64,000 nt of DNA from Cranoglanis bouderius. Taxonomy: Eukaryota; Chordata; Actinopteri; Siluriformes; Cranoglanididae. The DNA lies in assembly GCA_023630585.1 (NCBI GenBank), contig CM042558.1, positions 19,437,300-19,501,299 of the forward strand. Reading direction: 5' to 3'. The notes below the pieces were generated by a model. The model was not told the origin of the DNA. It made no database searches and was given only the letters and a program-made list of their open reading frames with translations. Below are positions 58,347 through 64,000 of the stretch, piece after piece. Each line of letters begins with the position of its first letter. Positions within the stretch are counted from its first letter, which is position 1. Both the position numbers and the translations under genes were made by a program.

Positions 58347-59638
58347 TTTAACCAATGCTGGACCAAGCACACATTTTAACCAGGTTCTTGATCCGTCCAT
58401 GGAGTCCACAGCTGTGTATCAGTAGCAAGTGTGTGTTCCTGGGAAGAATCCTGTCTCCAGAACGTGACTACGTAAAATCTCTACGCAGTAAATTATGCTT
58501 CCACGTGTCCAGCTGATGGAATCTGAGTCACTGGGTAGACTCGAGAAAACGTCTGGAAAACGTAAAATAACCCCAAGGAAGTGTAAATGAGTGATATAGA
58601 TTTCCAGTGTGTGAAACTAAATAAAAGTGGCAAGAATAAGATGAGATGATAAAATGTATTCCATTATGTAACCGTAGCAACCGTTGTATAAGGGAAGGCT
58701 GTTGATATGTTCGGTATATTTGTGTCTCCTCAGATGTCGTGTGTGCAGAAGCGTCTGAGCGACAGTGAGAGCAGTCGGCGTGGACTCGAGCGGGATTTGA
58801 GCTCTCAGCTGCAGGAGGCGCGCGGCTCTGAGAAGAAGCTGCAGGACGAATTGAGGAACCTGAGCCTGCGTGCGCAGGCCGGGGTCGAAGCGTCTGCGCA
58901 GACGCAGCTGCACCTCAGCGAGGCGCAGGGGCGCCTCAATGCCACAGAGGCGGAGCTAACGCGTTCCGAGGCCGCACGCCGTGACCTCGAGTTCCGTCTG
59001 GCTAGTTTGCAGTCGGCACTGACTCGGACGCTGGGTATCGGCGCCGGGGGGCGGGGCTTACGCGGACGAAGCCCTGCAGGCTCCGCCCACTCCTCGCTCA
59101 TTTCTGTTGTGATGCCCCGCCGCCGGAGCATCTCTCCTCTACGCAGCTCGTTATCGCCCCCTAAAGGTGAGGAAATTATTGCAAAAAAATGTTTTAGTTC
59201 CTTCCCGTGAGTGTTCCCCGGACACACCATAACATCTGTAATGCAGATTTCTTATAGAACATTTATTTAGAGCCCTTATCTCTGCTTTACGAACATGATT
59301 TCCACTGAAGTAAATCTCTCTTTCTGTCTCAGATGTTGTGGATAAATCCACTAAGTCCAGTCCTGATAACACGACCGGGTCTCGTCCCCTGTCCCCTGAG
59401 AGAGGAGACACGCCCATCCCTCTCATACAGCCCGACCTCGACCCGGAAACACTCCGCACTGGCCTTCGAGACTTCCTGCAAGAGCTCAGAGAAGCCCAGA
59501 GAGAAAGGGTACTCAGACAAACACACACACACACACATCTTCCATCGACACACAACATGGATCTTTCAGTAAGTTTGTGTGTTTGTTTAAATATGTGTTT
59601 GGTTTAACTGATGTGTAAAATGTTCTTCAGCACTATTA

Positions 59639-59682
<44 letters not shown>

Positions 59683-59805
59683 GATGAGGCACGCAGCCAG
59701 TTGGGGGCGCTACAGCAAGAACTAGAGGAAATGAAAGGAGAGAGGGACTCTGTTCAAAACCGCGTCACTCAACTTCACACCACGCTGCAGGAGTGTCAGG
59801 AAGGT

Positions 59806-59856
<51 letters not shown>

Positions 59857-59945
59857 CTGTATGATTCTGCAGTTCACTAATGTACCTGTTGTTGAAGTGG
59901 GTGTTCTTCTGTTCAATTAGCTTTTTTAGTGCATGCATCATTTTC

Positions 59946-60008
<63 letters not shown>

Positions 60009-60345
60009 AGGTAAGCGGAGTGTGGACGGTCGTCTGAACTCCACTCAGGCATTACTGCAGCAGCATGAGGAGGCGGTGAGGAGAGGAGAGAGAGAGAAGA
60101 GAACACTCACTGAACGAGTTAAAGAGCTTGAGAGAACACTGCAGAACGCCGAGATGGAACGCAGACACCTACAGGTATACACACGCGCGCACACACACAC
60201 TACACACACACTACACACACACACACACACACACACTAACTACACACACACACACACGCGCACACACACAGTACTGGACAGACACTACTGAAGAGTGATG
60301 GAGAAATCTTTGTGTATTATTATAATAATAAAATATGTTTTTGTC

Positions 60346-60426
<81 letters not shown>

Positions 60427-61624
60427 GAGCAGTGCAGTAAACTCCGGGCAGGTGAGGTGAGGTTGGAGGCGGAGCGTCGGAAGCTGAGGGAGGCCTTAGA
60501 AGGGGCAGAATCCCGAGCTACAAGGGTGGAGCTTGGAAGGCGGAGCCTAGAGGGAGAGATCCAACGGCTACGAGTGTCTCTCGCCGAGAAAGAGACAGAA
60601 GCCCAGAGTGTTCAGGACCGACACGACAGCATGCTTAAACAGGTGAGTGGTGCACAGGTAACACACACACAGGTAACCCACAGTAACACTCAGACAGGTA
60701 ACACACACAGTAACACACACACAGGCAACACACACACAGGTGACACACAGGTAACACACGTAACACACACAGTAACACTCACACAGGTAACACACACAGT
60801 AACACTCACACAGGTAACACTCACACAGGTAACACTCAGACAGGTAACACATACACAGTAACACACACACACAGGTAACACACACAGTAACACTCAGACA
60901 GGTAACACACACACAGGTAACACACACAGTAACACTCAGACAGGTAACACACACACAGGTAACACACAGTAACACTCAGACAGGTAACACACACAGTAAC
61001 ACACACACAGGCAACACACACACAGGTAACACTCAGACAGGTAACACACACAGTAACACACACACAGTAACACACACACAGGCTACACACACACAGGTAA
61101 CACACAGTAACACTCAGACAGGTAATACACAGTAACACACACACAGGCAACACACACACAGGTAACACACATGTAACACACACAGTAACACTCACACAGG
61201 TAACACACACAGGTAACACACACAGGTAACACACACACACAGTAACACTCAGACAGGTAACACACACACACAGTAACACTCAGACAGGTAACACACACAG
61301 GTAACACTCAGACAGGTAACACACACACAGATAACACACACAGGCAACACACAGTAACACTCAGACAGGTAACACACACAGTAGCACACACACAGGCAAC
61401 ACACACACATACGTAACACACACAGTAACACTCACACAGGTAGCACACACAGGTAACACTCAGACAGGTAACACACACACACACACAGGTAACACACTGG
61501 TAACACACAAGTAACACACACACACAGTAACACTCAGACAGGTAACATACACAAAGATAACACACAAACAGGTTACACTTATATTAACTCAAAAGGTAAG
61601 CTGTGACAATGTGTTCATGATTGC

Positions 61625-61691
<67 letters not shown>

Positions 61692-62096
61692 GTGGTGGAG
61701 GCCGAGGCTCGTGTCTCCTCGTTACAGAGGGAGGTGGACAGATTGTCGTCTCTGCTCAGTAAAGCTCAGGATTTGGAGAGTGTTCAGAGAGACAGAGCTC
61801 AGAGCCTCAGCCAGAGCCTGCAGGACATCAACGCAGCTCACAGCGCCACCCAGGGGCGACTCACCACACTGCAGAAAAACCTCACACTCACTGAGCAGGA
61901 ACGCAAACAACTGCAGGTCAGACACACACACCCTCACGGGGGTAGATACGAATATGAAGGAAATATATCCACAGTCATAACAAAATGCATTATTTATATG
62001 GCAATATACATATATATTCTTAAAAAGTTGCATATGTGCTAAAAAATATTACATACAATAAATATAAAATAAAAAGTAAAAAAGAAAACACCCATA

Positions 62097-62142
<46 letters not shown>

Positions 62143-62292
62143 GAGCGTGTGGACAGCATGCGGGCGTCTCTGTCTGAGGGGAAACACGCCGTGGAGACTT
62201 TGACTGAGCGCATGCAGAACCTGCAGGCTGAACTCACACAGAGCCAACTGAGACGCCAAGAGCTGGAGACGGAGCTCGCTGACACACAGGAG

Positions 62293-62323
<31 letters not shown>

Positions 62324-62824
62324 TGTGTGTGTGTGTGTATGAGAGTGTGTGAGTTAATGTAATTGTAGGGCTCAGTTATAAACCCTGTCTCTCTCTGTCT
62401 CCCCGCAGGCCTTGCGTCTGCGCACGGCCGCTCTTTGTGAGACACAGCGCTCTCTGCAGACGGCGCAGACGGAGCGTGTGTGTGTGGAGGAGCGAGTGTG
62501 TGTCCTGCAGCGAGCCGTGGCTCTGTTGGAGACGGAGAAGAAGGACGCAGAGAGACAGGCAGTGCGTCTGGAGAAGGACAAGAACGCGCTGAGGAACACG
62601 CTGGAGAAGGTTGGAAACCGTAAAATGACAAAACTGTTCACTGCACAGGCCATGCGCTGTACTCGCACTGAAGTGCATTATGGGTAGACATGGTTTAGAC
62701 ATCTTTTGCAATGCATTGTGGGATTAAGGGTGCACTGGATATTTCCTGTGTTATCTGAAACGGTTAGTAAGTATTGCACTGTGTATGGAATAGTGTAGTA
62801 ATGGGGTTTTCAGTGCTTTCATTA

Positions 62825-62872
<48 letters not shown>

Positions 62873-63021
62873 CGTGTGCGCACAGGTGGAGCGTCAGAAG
62901 CTGAAGACGGAGGAGAGCAGTATGCGTCTGTGTGTGGAGAAAGAACGACTGGATCAGTCACTCAACACGACGGAGCAGGAACTACAACACGCACAGAGAC
63001 AGATCTCCCTGCTGCAGGTAC

Positions 63022-63056
<35 letters not shown>

Positions 63057-63373
63057 CAGGGTTGCATTTTGGCTCCTGTGCACAAATACACAGTGTGTGT
63101 TACAGACCCAACTCGCGGAGTGGGAGGCGTCACAGAGTGTGAGCGAGCGTGAAGATGCCCTGAAGGAGGCAGAGCTTCTGAGAGCCAATCAGCGTGAGGT
63201 TGAGCGACTGAGAGCCAGTCAGAGAGAGGCGGAGCGAACGTTGGCCAATCGGGAGAGAGCGCACCGTCAGAGAGTGAAGGGACTGGAAGAGCAGGTAATA
63301 ATCCACAACACACTGAACTGCTAATAATAATAAACTGTTGAGTTTCCGGACCTGCTGTCATTTGATGTGTGTG

Positions 63374-63406
<33 letters not shown>

Positions 63407-63490
63407 GTGTTATTAAAGGTGTCCACTCTGAAGGAGCAGTTCCAGCACGAGTTACGGCGCCGACATCCGTCTCTGCCCCTGGGCAACTGA
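44135..63490 (+). CDS. crocc: Rootletin (ciliary rootlet coiled-coil protein)
   Basis: Thirty-seven exons, all in phase with GT-AG borders, give 2018 aa (human rootletin, 2017). Rootletin polymerises into the striated ciliary rootlet and also forms fibres linking paired centrioles. The chain is almost wholly coiled coil (Glu/Gln/Arg/Leu heptads). The conserved N-terminal region includes MSSVLSLEEENRVLQSELSR, LAIKYSAISER, YQEGQQRQAQLVQKL and LLTLWRQVVSFRR. Two non-coiled linkers break the rod: residues about 448-522 (exon 12; SPHRSSSPQRSPSPRR) and about 1430-1510 (exons 27-28; RRRSISPLRSSLSPP). These are followed by the conserved LDPETLRTGLRDFLQELR. The end is HRQRVKGLEEQVSTLKEQF. The start at 44135 is chosen because MSAPGSPRADSRLEQVIQ matches the family first exon. 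Exon coordinates are in the next three entries. Uncertain points are the exon 3 acceptor (two in-frame choices), the exon 14 donor and the exon 18 acceptor. Confidence 0.96.
44584..44832 (-). repeat. Dispersed repeat family R1, copy 3 (reverse)
   Basis: The reverse complement matches the right two thirds of copies 1 and 2, including GACACTGGAGACTCCTTCCATAA, CTGTCGGAGCTGCTGTTATAGA and CCAATCACAATCCAGA. It lies in crocc intron 1, opposite to the gene. Confidence 0.7.
45476..47822. repeat. crocc: CA and TG microsatellites of crocc introns 1-3
   Basis: (TG)n tracts lie at 45476-45519 (before exon 2), 45684-45730, 46210-46271 and 47744-47822 (running into the exon 4 acceptor GTCAG). (CA)n tracts lie at 45942-45996 (starting 9 bases after the exon 3 donor) and 46056-46112. 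An A run of about 30 bases lies at 47350-47379. Intron 3 thus begins with CA and ends with TG. Confidence 0.9.
48254..50620. repeat. crocc: 2.4-kb CACACCATATACACAC minisatellite in crocc intron 5
   Basis: Arrays of short units (ACCATATACAC, ACCTTACAC, ACCACATACAC, ACCAAATACAAAC) are arranged in longer higher-order blocks. In 49300-50620 a block of roughly 250 bp, marked by ACTAAATACACACC, CACACACCATGCACACACC and ACCAAATACAAACC, recurs several times. The strand has no G-rich stops, so frames stay open for hundreds of codons of TPYTHHIH; none is a gene. Fragments of the same type continue to about 50880. Confidence 0.92.
51023..51055. repeat. crocc: (CA)n at the exon 6 donor and a second at the exon 8 donor of crocc
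   Basis: CA tracts at 51023-51054 and 51544-51572 begin within 5-9 bases of the donors of exons 6 and 8. Confidence 0.85.
52510..53034. repeat. crocc: TG and CA tracts of crocc introns 10 and 12
   Basis: (TG)n at 52511-52549 ends in TAG|GAG, the exon 11 acceptor. (CA)n at 52988-53032 starts 13 bases after the exon 12 donor. Confidence 0.85.
53534..54100. repeat. crocc: CT, CA and CTGT tracts of crocc introns 13-14
   Basis: (CT)n at 53534-53567 runs into the exon 14 acceptor (CTGCAG). (CA)n at 53772-53824 lies just after the exon 14 donor. (CT)n at 54004-54050 followed by (CTGT)n at 54062-54100 leads to the exon 15 acceptor. Confidence 0.85.
54940..55575. repeat. crocc: TCTGTCTCTCCCACTG pyrimidine minisatellite in crocc intron 17
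   Basis: About 630 bp of units such as CTGTCTGTCTCTCCCACTGT is nearly free of A and extremely pyrimidine-rich on the sense strand. It ends 40 bp before exon 18, whose own acceptor is weak. The open frame that continues from exon 17 through the array (to 55618) is a repeat by-product. Confidence 0.88.
56004..56591. repeat. crocc: TG, GA and CTGT tracts of crocc introns 18-20
   Basis: (TG)n at 56008-56050 runs into the exon 19 acceptor (TAAG). (GA)n lies at 56188-56226, and (TG)n at 56551-56593 runs into the exon 21 acceptor. Confidence 0.85.
58040..58346. repeat. crocc: (CA)n at the donors of crocc exons 25 and 26
   Basis: CA tracts at 58038-58098 and 58318-58346 begin 4 and 17 bases after their donors. 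Confidence 0.85.
59804..60010. repeat. crocc: crocc intron 29, framed by (CA)n and (TG)n
   Basis: This 207-nt intron begins GTAAA(CA)n (59808-59853) and ends (TG)n GCGCAG (59949-60010). Only about 95 nt lie between two complementary tracts of roughly 45 and 60 nt. See findings. Confidence 0.9.
60175..60426. repeat. crocc: crocc intron 30, CA-rich at both ends
   Basis: CA tracts (60176-60270 and 60346-60426) occupy both ends. The acceptor is CACACGCACACAG|GAG with no pyrimidine tract and no TG tract before it. Confidence 0.85.
60655..61590. repeat. crocc: GGTAACACACACA minisatellite in crocc intron 31
   Basis: About 930 bp of short variable units combine CAGGTAACACACA, CAGTAACACTCAGA and CAGGCAACACA. 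CAGGTAA occurs about 30 times on the sense strand. It starts 10 bases after the true donor of exon 31. A (TG)n tract (61628-61690) ends the same intron. Confidence 0.9.
62095..62141. repeat. crocc: (TG)n at the exon 33 acceptor and later TG tracts of crocc
   Basis: TG repeats at 62098-62141 (exon 33 acceptor), 62293-62318 (exon 33 donor), 62829-62870 (before exon 35) and 63367-63411 (before exon 37) lie at splice sites. A CA tract at 63019-63058 follows the exon 35 donor. Confidence 0.85.
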
Positions 63491-63722
63491 TCTCAGGTCA
63501 GCCCTATACACACTGATCTCATAAACACACGACTGTTCTCACATCAGGAGTTACCGTGGAGACCAGTGCACATCATGTGACAAACACACATGTCATGTGA
63601 CCTGCTACAGATCAGTGTGTGTGTGTGTGGTCCACTCTGAATTCTGCTTTAACCACTAACACCTGCGGAGACTCACACAGCACTGACCTGAGATCAGCAG
63701 GTACACAGGCAGCTTCCCACTC

Positions 63723-63763
<41 letters not shown>

Positions 63764-64000
63764 TGTGTTACACTCTCGAGGAGCGTCCGAGGTTCTTCGT
63801 CGGTTCTACTGAATGATGTGTAATTCTTTGTCATGTGACACCTTTGTTGAAGTGAAGTGTGCGTCTCCTCACTCAGGGGAAAATGAAGCGGGGACCTTCA
63901 CCGTTCACAGCGAGGTGCTACGTGTGTGTTGTTTTTCACATCGCAAACTATTTCACTGACCAGTTTATGAGATTATGAGATCTTTTTTTAAAATTTTTTT
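63491..64000 (+). other. crocc: crocc 3' untranslated region, cut by the window end
   Basis: The stretch after the stop has (TG)n at 63725-63760 and no other recognised exon. No AATAAA was seen before the window ends, so the transcript end lies outside. Confidence 0.5.

Larger units (their letters stand above)
53183..59166 (+). other. crocc: crocc exons 13-27 (rootletin central rod)
   Basis: Exons: 53183-53382, 53572-53754, 54107-54251, 54453-54599, 54695-54925, 55615-55796, 56054-56181, 56295-56464, 56596-56775, 56949-57083, 57268-57411, 57493-57731, 57875-58034, 58134-58301 and 58734-59166. The longest exon is 27. Conserved islands include EEASLRDSLAKMSSLNEGLA, LEASLFEVQQQLMQ and EVERSRLEARRELQELRRQ. 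Exon 14 has no strong donor: GT|GTATGG at 53754/53755 is used because it keeps the phase. The exon 18 acceptor (GGTGAG|GTGAGC at 55615) is weak; an in-frame GCGGTAG 15 nt upstream is the alternative. Confidence 0.88.
59333..63490 (+). other. crocc: crocc exons 28-37 (rootletin C-terminal rod)
   Basis: Exons: 59333-59508, 59683-59803, 60011-60174, 60427-60642, 61692-61916, 62143-62292, 62409-62609, 62886-63017, 63106-63294 and 63419-63490 (TGA at 63488-63490). Conserved islands are KRSVDGRLNSTQALLQQHEE, LGRRSLEGEIQRLRVSL, RLEKDKNALRNTLEKV and ERAHRQRVKGLEEQ. Exon 36 contains two near-identical heptad blocks (ANQREVERLRASQREAER). The last exon uses the unusual acceptor TTAAAG. Confidence 0.92.

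Overview
The window is vertebrate nuclear DNA, almost certainly from a teleost fish. It holds multi-exon genes with GT-AG introns, Tc1/mariner, PIF/Harbinger and hAT relics, a fish-type dispersed repeat, and an extreme density of (CA/TG)n and (CT/GA)n microsatellites. The Tc1 load and CA richness would suit an otophysan such as a catfish; that narrower placement is inference only.

Six protein-coding genes were rebuilt exon by exon, all with consistent reading phases: slc25a34 (minus, 1060-6778, 5 exons, 339 aa); fbxo42 (minus, 10885-17840, 9 coding exons, 672 aa); szrd1 (plus, 19967-21589, 4 exons, 146 aa); necap2 (plus, 26554-32219, 8 exons, 256 aa); an unnamed Myb/SANT-domain gene (minus, 33967-36225, 2 exons, 285 aa); and crocc/rootletin (plus, 44135-63490, 37 exons, 2018 aa). 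The set matches the neighbourhood of human 1p36 (SLC25A34, FBXO42, SZRD1, NECAP2, CROCC). No SPATA21-like exon was seen between szrd1 and necap2. The genes share a locus, not a pathway: a mitochondrial carrier, an SCF ubiquitin-ligase receptor, an RNA-binding-type protein, a clathrin-adaptor accessory protein, a probable DNA-binding protein and the ciliary-rootlet filament protein.

Between and within the genes lie four Tc1/mariner relics (4704-6037, 15140-16701, 25787-26246, 36505-37696), a PIF/Harbinger relic (41696-42482), an hAT BED-finger relic (34995-35530), a three-copy unclassified repeat family, and several minisatellites: 21 bp in the fbxo42 5' region, 23 bp in a necap2 intron, and a 2.4 kb CACACCATATA-type array and a GGTAACACACA-type array in crocc introns.

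The most interesting signal is how the repeats relate to splicing. In crocc, and in minus-strand fbxo42 when read in its own sense, (CA)n tracts sit just inside 5' splice sites and (TG)n tracts just before 3' splice sites. Several introns could therefore fold into a CA:UG duplex joining their two ends. CT repeats act as polypyrimidine tracts at acceptors in three genes, and crocc intron 31 carries about 30 sense-strand CAG|GTAA donor look-alikes. Upstream of crocc is a group of RFX X-box-like palindromes, which fits a ciliary gene.
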